From JAJVID01 sp035714085 (GTDB taxonomy: Bacteria > Acidobacteriota > Blastocatellia > RBC074), in assembly GCA_035714085.1 (NCBI GenBank), contig DASTMP010000227.1, forward strand, positions 1 to 64,000: a DNA stretch of 64,000 nt, read 5' to 3'. Made by a program: the position numbers and the translations under genes. Below the pieces are notes generated by a model. The model made no database searches and was not told the origin of the DNA. It saw only the letters and a program-made list of their open reading frames with translations. Positions 7,587-15,183 of this stretch are shown here, piece after piece (the first letter of the stretch is position 1; each line of letters begins with the position of its first letter).

Positions 7587-8501
7587 ATGATTTCCAGAGC
7601 CGCCCTTTTATATCTCTCACAAAAAACAGAACTAAAGGACTTTTTTTCAAAACTCCCCGGATTCAGCCGGATCACGCGCCGCTTCATCGCCGGCGAAAAC
7701 ATTGACGATGCCATCGCGGCCATTCTGGAACTTAACCACGCCGGTATGGCGGCGACCTTCGACCATCTGGGCGAAAGCACGACGTCACGGGCCGAAGCCG
7801 AATCCGATGTGCGCGAATACCTGCGCGTTCTGGATCGCATCGAAGGCGCCGGCGTCAATTCCAACGTCTCGGTCAAGCTGACCCAGTTGGGACTGGACAT
7901 CGACAAAAATTATTGTTTGCAGAACGCGCGCCGAATAGTCGAGTCGGCCAAACGCCACGGCAACTTCGTGCGGATTGACATGGAGGATTCGTCGAAGACC
8001 AACGCCACGCTGGACATATTCAAACAGCTCTACGGCGAATACGGCAACGTCGGCGTCGTCCTGCAGGCTTACCTTTACCGCACCGAGAAGGACGTCGACG
8101 ACGCGCTGGCGATGGGCGCGCGCATCCGGCTATGCAAGGGCGCTTACAAAGAACCAGAAGAGGTGGCTTTTCCCAAAAAGAGCGATGTTGACGCGAACTT
8201 CGTCAGGTTGATGCGGAAACTGCTCAAGAGCGGCGTCTATCATGGCATCGCCACGCACGACGAGAAGATGATCGCCGCGACCAGGGAATTCGGCGCCAGT
8301 GAGGGCGTTTCAAGAGACGCGTTCGAATTCCAGATGCTTTACGGTATACGGCGCGATTTGCAATTAAAGCTCGCGCGGGATGGTTATCGAATGCGGATCT
8401 ATGTGCCGTACGGCGAATACTGGTACCCGTATTTCATGCGCCGATTGGCTGAAAGGCCAGCGAATCTGTGGTTTGTGCTGAAGAATTTGCTTAAGGGATG
8501 A
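7587..8501 (+). CDS. prodh: Proline dehydrogenase (monofunctional)
   Basis: 304 residues, the size of single-domain flavin proline dehydrogenases that oxidise proline to pyrroline-5-carboxylate. Family motifs are VNSNVSVKLTQLGLDID, VRIDMEDSSKTNATLDIF, RIRLCKGAYKEP, GIATHDEKMI, FEFQMLYGIRRDLQ and the C-terminal YVPYGEYWYPYFMRRLAERP that binds the proline carboxylate. It is divergent from hemX across 176 bp. No P5C dehydrogenase is adjacent. Its stop lies immediately before a family A hairpin shared with the convergent SCO gene. Confidence 0.95.
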   Translation: MISRAALLYLSQKTELKDFFSKLPGFSRITRRFIAGENIDDAIAAILELNHAGMAATFDHLGESTTSRAEAESDVREYLRVLDRIEGAGVNSNVSVKLTQLGLDIDKNYCLQNARRIVESAKRHGNFVRIDMEDSSKTNATLDIFKQLYGEYGNVGVVLQAYLYRTEKDVDDALAMGARIRLCKGAYKEPEEVAFPKKSDVDANFVRLMRKLLKSGVYHGIATHDEKMIAATREFGASEGVSRDAFEFQMLYGIRRDLQLKLARDGYRMRIYVPYGEYWYPYFMRRLAERPANLWFVLKNLLKG

Positions 8502-8502
8502 A

Positions 8503-8613
8503 GAGGGATAGGGAGTGGGAAATGGGGAATGGGGAATGGGGAATGGGGAATGGGGAAAAGATGCTATTCATTATTCCCCACTCCCTACTCCCCATTACCT
8601 ATTCCCTCTTCCC
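8503..8613. repeat. Heptamer hairpin, family A, copy 2
   Basis: Left arm 8503-8558 contains at least four tandem GGGGAAT units; the right arm (about 8571-8613) is the complementary ACTCCCC/ATTCCC series. It sits between two convergent genes and overlaps the end of the SCO gene, whose last codons (KRE and stop, 8599-8610) are inside the right arm. It could act as a two-way terminator, but neither side has a U-run. Confidence 0.88.
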
Positions 8614-9501
8614 AAGCTTCTCCAAATCCTTCACCAGGTCTTCGGGCTTCCAGTCGTTGCCGCGATAGACTTTGGCGACCTTACCGTCGGGCGTGATGAT
8701 GGCGGTGCGCAATCCGTGGATGACCTGATCCTTCTCCTTCCAGTAGTTCAGCCCGAAAAACTTCGCGACGCTCTTAATCTGCTCGGGGCTGCCGGTGGCG
8801 AACTCCCATCGCTTGAACCCGTCTTTATCAGCGCCGGCGCGATGCGCGCCGTAATCTCGCAGCACGTTCGGTTTGTCGTAATCAGGATCGAGAGTGACGC
8901 TGAGCAGACGCGCCTTGTCGCGCAGCGCGGGGTTATTCTGCAATTCGCGATTGATCGTCACGAAGTTTTGGGTCATCAGAGGGCAGTAATCGGGCAGCGG
9001 GCATCGCGTGTAAATGAAGGTCATGACAAGCGCCTTCCCGCGATATTGTTTGAAGCTGACCTTCTTGCCGTCCTGATTGACCAGAGTGAAATCGGGCGTC
9101 TCCGTTCCGGCGGCGGGTTCGACTCCGCTCTCCTCGGCTTTGCCGGCGAGACTAGGATCGACGACGTTGGAGACGACCGGGTTCTCGAGCCACGTGCGGC
9201 CCTGATCGACGACCAGTGTGGCCTGAATCTGCGCGCCGGGTTTCAATTCCGGGTAGACCCAATCTTCGAGCAGCGTGAACGGCATAGTCATCGCTTCCAT
9301 ATATCCTTTGATCTCTTCGTGCGCGATCGTCACTTTATGGTCGGCCTTGTCCGCGGAAACGACCTTGCCTTTGACTTCGTACCGCTTAGCCGCGCTCGAC
9401 GCTTCAGGGGATTTAGATTCAGGGGTTCTTGACATGGAGCTGCAAGCTGAAACGATCAGGCCGAAAATCAGTAAAGAATAGAGCAGAAACTTACTTTTCA
9501 T
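8599..9501 (-). CDS. SCO1/SenC-type copper protein with N-terminal CusF-like domain
   Basis: 300 residues. A lipoprotein signal (LIVSAC, C20) suggests anchoring on the outer face of the membrane. Residues about 41-110 resemble a CusF-like copper-binding beta-barrel, with the metal-ligand region YMEAMTMPF (M71, M73). Residues about 135-298 are a SCO thioredoxin-like domain with C167-PLPDY-C173 (CxxxxxC instead of the common CxxxC) and a conserved HGLRT histidine region. SCO proteins deliver Cu to the CuA site of cytochrome oxidase or act as thiol oxidoreductases. The fusion suggests copper capture and delivery in one protein. The C-terminus lies in a repeat arm. Confidence 0.9.
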   Translation of the reverse strand: MKSKFLLYSLLIFGLIVSACSSMSRTPESKSPEASSAAKRYEVKGKVVSADKADHKVTIAHEEIKGYMEAMTMPFTLLEDWVYPELKPGAQIQATLVVDQGRTWLENPVVSNVVDPSLAGKAEESGVEPAAGTETPDFTLVNQDGKKVSFKQYRGKALVMTFIYTRCPLPDYCPLMTQNFVTINRELQNNPALRDKARLLSVTLDPDYDKPNVLRDYGAHRAGADKDGFKRWEFATGSPEQIKSVAKFFGLNYWKEKDQVIHGLRTAIITPDGKVAKVYRGNDWKPEDLVKDLEKLGKRE

Positions 9502-9579
9502 TTTAAGTGTTTTCTCCCAGTTTTATGACGCTTCGTTGATTTTCATTTCAACGCGCGGGAAATGTCGGTCAGTGAAGCG

Positions 9580-11265
9580 TCATTCTACATCAATCGGCGC
9601 TAGCTTACCGCCCGGCGTCACGCGAAACTTCACGCCACGCCACTCGACCTCATCTCCGACCAGGCCCGCCGCCCAGACGCCGAACGCGATCAGATCGCGA
9701 ATCGGCGCGAGCCAGAAATATCGAGCCAGCGCGCGGTCCTTCAAACCGTACACGCCGATGACGAAAAGAGGCAGGAATCGAGCGAAGATCGTCACGGCCG
9801 ACAGCCACAATGCGAAGCCTGAAAAGTCCCAAGCCAAGGTCGCCGCGAGCGCCGTCGCCACGCCGTGAGTCATGATCATTCCGCGATAACCCCACGGGCG
9901 CGAGACGCGTACCGTTCGCGCCCATCGCACCTGATGTCTCAACATCGCCGCGAACGTGTCTGGCGCAGAGACATGTTCGACCACGCAATCCGAAAGGACG
10001 ACTTCCAGTCCTTCGTTCGCGGTATGACTGCCGAGCAGGAAGTCATCGGCCAGATAATCGGCCAGGGCAGGGAATCCGCCCATGCGTTCGAGCGTCTCGC
10101 GCCGCATCGCGATGGTCGAGCCGAACGCGAACTTGACGCCCTGGAGCGCGCGCGCCGAACAGACGTCGGGGCCGAACGTCGCCGAGACGCCGATGTTTTC
10201 GAGCAATCCCGCGAACGTCTTCGCATTCGTCCCCCGATAGAGGCAGGTCACCATCCCGACTTGTGGCCTCCCGACATGCGAGTTGGATTGCGGGCCATCT
10301 TGCGGGCCGGCTTGTGGACGCAGCGGGGCCACGACGCGACGCAGGTAATCGGGCTCGACGCGAATGTCACTGTCGGCGATCAGCAACACGTCGTGCTTTG
10401 CCTTCGCGTACATGTTTTGCAGGTTGGAGACCTTGGCGTTGTGGCCGAGCTCGTCCGACGAGACGACGAGTTCGATGTCGCGCTCGGGGAAATCGGCGAT
10501 CAAACGGCGGACGATCGGGATCGCGGGGTCGCTCTCCTCGCGGAGGCCGAAGATGATCTGGTATTCGGGATAGTCCTGGCGTAGAAAACTGGCGAAATTT
10601 TCATAAGCCTCGGCGTCGGCTCCGCGAACCGGTTTGAAGATCGTCACTGGCGGAGTGTAATTCAAGCCAAGCGCGCGCTGCCGGCGCCGATCGGCGAACC
10701 AGAGCAACCCGGCCGCGAACGCGATTATGTAATAGACAATCGCGGCGATCACGCAGGCGAGTAACACGGCGCGCAGCGCGAACAAAGCCCAGAACTCGAG
10801 GGGGGCCGCCGCCTGATTGACGATCTCATCCGGCGCGAGCTCCGAGTAGATCAGGCCCGGCCATTCGATTGCGAGGGTCTTGATAAAGACTTCAGCGTGT
10901 TTATCGAGTGAAATGATCGCGACTCCGATCGCGACGAGTATTGTCCCGATCCACCTCTCCTTCGAGATTCGCTCCTTCAGAAAGAATCGCGCGCCCAGGG
11001 TGTTGGTGATGAAAGTGACAGCGGTCAGCGGCGCGACGAAGCTGAGGTCGGCGAAACTGAGCAGGCTGATGAACGAGAAGAACGCGACCGCCAGACAGGC
11101 GACGCCGCCGAAGAGGTAAGGACTGCGGATCATCCTGCCCAGCGCGCCGATGAGCGCCCTCGGGCGAAACGAAACGGCGCCGACCTTCCGCATCCCTTTG
11201 GCCGAGAGTATCTCGCCGAGCGAGCTGCCTACGACCAGACTGCACAGAAGCAGGAACGTCTTCAT
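9580..11265 (-). CDS. hpnI: EamA half-transporter fused to HpnI-like glycosyltransferase
   Basis: 561 residues. Residues 1-120 are four hydrophobic helices of an EamA/DMT half (SAKGMRKVG, LSFADLSFVAPLTAVTF, RWIGTILVAIGVAIIS). After a linker and a further helix, residues about 190-480 form a GT2/GT21 glycosyltransferase with TIFKPVRG, ADSDIRVEPDYL, FAFGSTIAMRRETL, DDFLLG and HQVRWARTVR, matching HpnI/ceramide glucosyltransferase-type enzymes. HpnI adds an N-acetylglucosaminyl group to bacteriohopanetetrol. The start overlaps the upstream EamA gene by 4 bp (ATGA). The domain fusion is unusual; other HpnI proteins known to me lack the transporter half. Confidence 0.82.
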   Translation of the reverse strand: MKTFLLLCSLVVGSSLGEILSAKGMRKVGAVSFRPRALIGALGRMIRSPYLFGGVACLAVAFFSFISLLSFADLSFVAPLTAVTFITNTLGARFFLKERISKERWIGTILVAIGVAIISLDKHAEVFIKTLAIEWPGLIYSELAPDEIVNQAAAPLEFWALFALRAVLLACVIAAIVYYIIAFAAGLLWFADRRRQRALGLNYTPPVTIFKPVRGADAEAYENFASFLRQDYPEYQIIFGLREESDPAIPIVRRLIADFPERDIELVVSSDELGHNAKVSNLQNMYAKAKHDVLLIADSDIRVEPDYLRRVVAPLRPQAGPQDGPQSNSHVGRPQVGMVTCLYRGTNAKTFAGLLENIGVSATFGPDVCSARALQGVKFAFGSTIAMRRETLERMGGFPALADYLADDFLLGSHTANEGLEVVLSDCVVEHVSAPDTFAAMLRHQVRWARTVRVSRPWGYRGMIMTHGVATALAATLAWDFSGFALWLSAVTIFARFLPLFVIGVYGLKDRALARYFWLAPIRDLIAFGVWAAGLVGDEVEWRGVKFRVTPGGKLAPIDVE

Positions 11266-11672
11266 CCAGCGACGCCTCCCGGCTCCGGTCTGGTGGTTCT
11301 TTGCTCAGTGCGGGAGACGGCGGCCACGCCAAAGCAGATGATTATCGTTCCGATCCACCGCGTGATCGAGACATGTTCGCCGAGCAATCGCCACGACAGG
11401 AACGCGTTCATCGCGTAACCGAACGACGTGATCGGCAGCACAAAGCTCAAATCAGCCCACGAGAGCGCGGCCAGATAGAGTCCGAAAAATACGCCGAGAA
11501 GGAGGATGCCCAGCCAGATCAGCGGATTCGTGAAGACCTGCAGCCCGATGTTGAACAGTTCGACCGGATCGAGCGTGTTGACCTCGCCGATGGATTTCAT
11601 CCCTTTGGTCAATGAGACGTCGCCGAGCGTCTGCGAGCAGATGGCGATGAATAATACGATAAAAGTCCTCAT
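11262..11672 (-). CDS. EamA/DMT-family half-transporter
   Basis: 136 residues, four transmembrane helices, with SLTKGMKSIGE, LAALSWADLSFVLPITSFGYAMNAFLSWRLLGE and RWIGTIIICFGVA. This pattern is nearly the same as in the N-terminal domain of the downstream gene. Short EamA proteins of this kind work as pairs (compare ArnE/ArnF, which flip a lipid-linked sugar). The natural partner here is the half fused to the HpnI-like enzyme, making a candidate flippase for a hopanoid or related lipid (inference). No Shine-Dalgarno sequence is visible; the upstream region is a family A hairpin. Confidence 0.85.
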   Translation of the reverse strand: MRTFIVLFIAICSQTLGDVSLTKGMKSIGEVNTLDPVELFNIGLQVFTNPLIWLGILLLGVFFGLYLAALSWADLSFVLPITSFGYAMNAFLSWRLLGEHVSITRWIGTIIICFGVAAVSRTEQRTTRPEPGGVAG

Positions 11673-11673
11673 A

Positions 11674-11806
11674 ATTGCGGATCGCTTGATTGCGAATTGG
11701 AAGAGGGGAGTGGGGAATAGGGAGTAGGGAATATGGGGTCAAAGAAGTTATTTCTCCGCTCCCCATTCCCCACTCCCTACTCCCCACTCCCAATCCGCAA
11801 TCGATA
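11674..11806. repeat. Heptamer hairpin, family A, copy 3, overlapping the hpnK 3' end
   Basis: Inner arms are GGGGAGT/GGGGAAT units (11704-11737) and ACTCCCC units (11757-11790). The outer edges are units related to AATCCGC (11674-11700 and 11790-11806). The last 18 or so codons of hpnK, including its stop at 11748, are encoded within the element, giving the C-terminus WEWGVGSGEWGAEK. Confidence 0.87.
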
Positions 11807-12725
11807 GAGTTTCGTAAGTCGCCGGCTTGAAGCCGGAGGTTTCGATCGCGTTCCTCACGCGGGCGCTGATCAGAGCTTTCAATTCACGCTCGCCGCCTGG
11901 GTTTGCGCATTTCGCCGCTTCGTCGGCGTCGAAGGCCAGCGGGTGAGCGTATATTTCGCCGCTCGGGGCGTCAAACAGTTCGGGCTGATCAGGTCGATCG
12001 GTTCGTCCGATCAGTCGGATCAGACCGAGCAGATATTCTTCATTCATATCGCCCGATTGAAGCAGGCCATAAACTTTTTGAGGTCGGACGAAGCCTCTAC
12101 CTCGCAGCCTGCGCTCGCACCAGCCGCCGAGCAGGTTGTAGACCGCGCCCAGGACCAGCTTGGCCGGCAGATTCTTTCGGTCGATCTTCAAGCTCAACCG
12201 CATCTCGCCCTTCACTACGCGCACGCGTCGAACGCCGAACTCTTCACACAACTTGATCAACTCGCGGAAGATCACAGGGTGTTGGTGCAAGTGCGCGTGA
12301 CCGTCGACGTGCGAGAAGCGAAGTCCCGTCGCGGCGAACCGCTCGAACTGCGCTCGCATCTCAAGGCGAATCTCTTTTCGCGCGGCGGAACTGAAATAGT
12401 AATGAACGCCAGCGCGGAACGGGCTGGATGTGAAATCGCCGTTTGTGTCGGTGACGTGAGGGATTTCCGCATGGGGCAATGCGGCGCGGCCCTGAACCAA
12501 CGCCAGGTGAAGTCCGACGGCGAGGTCGGGATTGGATCTCGCCAACTCGACGGCTTGACTGGCGGCGCGCTCATTGACCATCAGGCTGCAGCTCGTCAAC
12601 ACGCCTTCGCGGTGCGCCAGGACGATGGCGCGGTTGACGGCTTCGGAATAGCCGAAATCATCGCCGTTAATGATGAGGGGGATGATTGGCGCGCGCGGGG
12701 TGGTAAAGTGGCGATTACTGCGCAT
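11748..12725 (-). CDS. hpnK: HpnK-like deacetylase (ChbG/YdjC family)
   Basis: 325 residues. The YdjC-family motifs NGDDFGYS (residues 20-27) and HVDGHAHLHQHP provide the metal-binding Asp and His residues. YdjC enzymes deacetylate N-acetyl sugars; the HpnK subgroup removes the acetyl group that HpnI installs on hopanoid lipids, and here the gene is in one minus-strand operon with the HpnI-like enzyme. The catalytic domain ends near residue 290; the final residues are translated repeat DNA. An alternative is a general carbohydrate deacetylase. No HpnJ or squalene-hopene cyclase is in the window. Confidence 0.85.
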   Translation of the reverse strand: MRSNRHFTTPRAPIIPLIINGDDFGYSEAVNRAIVLAHREGVLTSCSLMVNERAASQAVELARSNPDLAVGLHLALVQGRAALPHAEIPHVTDTNGDFTSSPFRAGVHYYFSSAARKEIRLEMRAQFERFAATGLRFSHVDGHAHLHQHPVIFRELIKLCEEFGVRRVRVVKGEMRLSLKIDRKNLPAKLVLGAVYNLLGGWCERRLRGRGFVRPQKVYGLLQSGDMNEEYLLGLIRLIGRTDRPDQPELFDAPSGEIYAHPLAFDADEAAKCANPGGERELKALISARVRNAIETSGFKPATYETLSIADWEWGVGSGEWGAEK

Positions 12726-12842
12726 CTATTCGTTCCAGACTCGTGACGTATTTCTTTCCCATCTCCACGCCCTTCTTTTCAAGGGCTTTTCTATAGTTTC
12801 TATCAATTCCAGTTCCATATTTTGCGGCAATGGCGGCGGCGC

Positions 12843-12932
12843 CGGATCAGTAGCGCGAGCGAGAGCGAGCGTTGCTTTCGCAAACGGCTCATTTTGGAAG
12901 ATGCGCTCGCTATCGCTCGCGCTACTGATCCG
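12843..12932. repeat. 90-bp inverted repeat at the Kir channel 3' end
   Basis: Arms 12843-12871 and 12904-12932 are complementary over 29 bp with one mismatch, with a 32-bp loop. The arms are internally repetitive (GCGAGC units). The right arm encodes the last codons (TDQ and stop) of the Kir channel gene. Nothing else coding was found between that gene and hpnK. Confidence 0.9.
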
Positions 12933-13905
12933 TTTTGACCAGTTCGATACTGTGCAATTTGCGCACGTCAATCGTCAAGAGGCCGTCGTCCGACGGGCGG
13001 TTGAAGATGTCGGCGAATCGGGCGTTCCAAACCACCTCTTCGGCCAGATACGACGAACGCCCGTGGACTGTCTGAGAGAAGGTCTCGTCGAAGCCGGTGA
13101 GCAAAACCAGAAACTCGCCTCTGGTCATGCGCAGGTCTTCAGCCGACATGCCGTAAAATGGGCTCGTCTCGTCAATCGGGTGCACGATCGTCCAGCTCAG
13201 AGGGAAGAAGACCACTCTGTCGCGCTCCAGCTTCAGCGGGTAGAAACGGCGCAATGGCCGCCCGTCCACCTCTTCAAAGCGGGCGAAGAGCGCTTCGGCC
13301 TCGAGCTCGATGATCTGGTTGCGGCGCGCGTTGGCGATGCGGAACTCGAAAGCCGTTATGCCCCGGTAAGGCGCGATGACGGCGCGGTCACTGAAGAGAA
13401 TTTTGGCCGTCGGGCGCGAGAACCGCGCGAAGAGCAGACTCGTGCACAGCGCCAATCCGAACAGCCCGATGAACGATTCGATCGAAACGATGACGTTGGC
13501 CGCAATCCCGACCGGGGTGATCGTGCCATAGCCTATGGTCGCCAGCGTGTGTATGCTGAAGAAGAAGGCTTGCAGAAAATGGCTTTCGATCCCGGAGGGC
13601 GCCGGCATAGACAACGCCCCGTGGCCGCAGAGCAGATAGGCGGCGGCGAAAAGGAGATTCGCGCCGAAGTAGAAGAGCGCGGTCAGGCCGAAAAAACTCC
13701 GCCACGACATCGTCAGTAACGCGTGGTAAGGACTGAGCGAGGCCAAAAAACCGAGCCCCGCGCGCATCACGTTGAAACTGCCGTCGCGGTTGAGCAGCCG
13801 CTGGCGGCTTTCTCGCGCCACCACCGAGCCGAATCCCAGGTCGCGCATGTCAGCCTGATTTTGACCGGTTGAAACCTGAGGAGGGGAGAGTCTCTGTGTT
13901 TCCAT
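12922..13905 (-). CDS. Inward-rectifier-type (Kir) potassium channel
   Basis: 327 residues. Two transmembrane helices (about 70-92 and 135-160) flank a pore with selectivity filter TIGYGT (123-128). The cytoplasmic C-terminal region (KILFSDRAVIAPYRGITAFEFRIANARRNQIIELEAEA...) is the Kir beta-sandwich domain, as in KirBac channels. Kir channels conduct K+ and are gated by lipids or pH. The start at 13905 is chosen because the extra 31 residues of the longer frame have no match. It stands alone, divergent from the sugar-nucleotide operon. Confidence 0.92.
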   Translation of the reverse strand: METQRLSPPQVSTGQNQADMRDLGFGSVVARESRQRLLNRDGSFNVMRAGLGFLASLSPYHALLTMSWRSFFGLTALFYFGANLLFAAAYLLCGHGALSMPAPSGIESHFLQAFFFSIHTLATIGYGTITPVGIAANVIVSIESFIGLFGLALCTSLLFARFSRPTAKILFSDRAVIAPYRGITAFEFRIANARRNQIIELEAEALFARFEEVDGRPLRRFYPLKLERDRVVFFPLSWTIVHPIDETSPFYGMSAEDLRMTRGEFLVLLTGFDETFSQTVHGRSSYLAEEVVWNARFADIFNRPSDDGLLTIDVRKLHSIELVKTDQ

Positions 13906-14068
13906 ATGTGCGCATTTTTCTGTTTGGTGGCCGATAACGCCGATCGAAGCCGGACCAAATCGCGATTGAAGAGTAATTGAATGGGGTCGCGAATGCAAAA
14001 TGCGTATTCCGGTTCAGGCCATATCAGGCTGAGTTGATCCTGTCCTCGGCTTTTAGATTGTGGTCGTT

Positions 14069-14096
14069 TTGATTTCTCGATTCCACGCGCTATACT
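14069..14096 (+). promoter_or_regulatory. Sigma-70-type promoter of the sugar-nucleotide operon
   Basis: TTGATT (14069-14074), 16-bp spacer, TATACT (14091-14096), 53 bp before the nucleotidyltransferase start. It is the best -35/-10 pair I could find in the window. Confidence 0.6.
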
Positions 14097-14148
14097 CGCC
14101 CGTTTCACGGGACAAGTTCATAAAAGAGGAGGAGGCACATTTGTTCTA

Positions 14149-15183
14149 ATGCAAGCGTTAATTCTGGCAGGCGGAGAAGGCGCTCGCCTGCGACCTTTGA
14201 CAATTCATACGCCGAAACCGATAGTTCCCCTCGCCAATCGCCCTTTTCTTTTTTATCAGCTCGAGTTGCTCAAACAGGCCGGGGTTAAAGACATCACGCT
14301 TTCGCTCTCGTATCAGCCTAATAAGATCGAGAGCATTTTCGGCGCCGGCGAGGACCTCGGGTTGCGCATTCGCTACGTCGTCGAGGCCACGCCGATGGGC
14401 ACCGCCGGGGCTTACAAATACGCGCAGGAGCGCCTGAACCAGACGACCATAGTCTTCAACGGCGACATCCTGACCGACATCGACATCGCTGATCTCATCG
14501 CGTATCACCGCGATAAGGGGGCGGTGGCGACTGTCGTGGTGGCCCCGGTCGAGAATCCCAGCGCGTACGGTCTGGTCGAGGCCGGCGCCGATGGCCGGGC
14601 GCGTCGCTTCGTCGAGAAGCCGAAACCTGAAGAGGTCACCTGCAAGACGATCAACGCCGGCGTCTACGTTCTGGAGCCGAGCGTCCTCAACTATATTCCG
14701 GCGGGAGAGAAATTCTCATTCGAGTACCAGCTCTTTCCCGCGCTGCTTGCGGCCGACGAGCAATTTTACGCCTACACGTGGCCCGGTTACTGGATAGACA
14801 TCGGCGCGCCGCATCGTTACTTGCAGGCTAACAAAGACCTGATCAATGGGCGATTGAAGTCTTTCGACGTGGCGCGGCCCGTCTTGCCTATAAACAAGGC
14901 TGACGCCGAGACGATCAGGATTGACGCGCGCTCGGTGATCGATCCGAGCTGCGTCTTCAAATCCGGCGTCGAAATCATCAACTCGGCGCTCGGCCCGAAT
15001 TGCGTCGTCGAAGAACGCGCGCGGATAGAGAACTCCGTGCTCCTGGCCGGCGCTCGCGTTGGGAAGGCCGCCGAAATCAGCGATTCGGTCGTCGGCAAAA
15101 GCTGCCTCATCGGCCGCAATACAAAAGTCACTAACGCCACGCTCGGCGACAAGACCTCGCTGACCGATTACACGATTGCTTAA
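14149..15183 (+). CDS. Sugar-1-phosphate nucleotidyltransferase (GDP-mannose pyrophosphorylase-like)
   Basis: 344 residues. The N-terminal Rossmann-type domain has LAGGEGARLRPLTIHTPKP (residues 6-24, NTP and metal site), VFNGDILTDID and FVEKPKPEEV. The C-terminal part (about 255-344) is a left-handed beta-helix of hexapeptide repeats (VIDPSCVFKSGVEIINSALG...). This layout fits mannose-1-phosphate guanylyltransferases and glucose-1-phosphate thymidylyltransferase relatives. AGGAGG lies about 20 bp before the ATG. The stop abuts the next gene (TAAATG), which, with the phosphohexomutase behind it, indicates a GDP-mannose or similar supply operon. The exact substrate cannot be fixed from sequence. 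Confidence 0.9.
   Translation: MQALILAGGEGARLRPLTIHTPKPIVPLANRPFLFYQLELLKQAGVKDITLSLSYQPNKIESIFGAGEDLGLRIRYVVEATPMGTAGAYKYAQERLNQTTIVFNGDILTDIDIADLIAYHRDKGAVATVVVAPVENPSAYGLVEAGADGRARRFVEKPKPEEVTCKTINAGVYVLEPSVLNYIPAGEKFSFEYQLFPALLAADEQFYAYTWPGYWIDIGAPHRYLQANKDLINGRLKSFDVARPVLPINKADAETIRIDARSVIDPSCVFKSGVEIINSALGPNCVVEERARIENSVLLAGARVGKAAEISDSVVGKSCLIGRNTKVTNATLGDKTSLTDYTIA

Noticed and set aside
8515..9432. 305-codon plus-strand open frame opposite the SCO gene
   Set aside because: No family match; the minus-strand frame has a lipobox, a CusF-like region and SCO motifs. Long antisense frames are expected at this GC content.
12726..12971. 81-codon minus-strand frame between hpnK and the Kir gene
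   Set aside because: It is mostly the 90-bp inverted repeat and overlaps the Kir 3' end in another frame.
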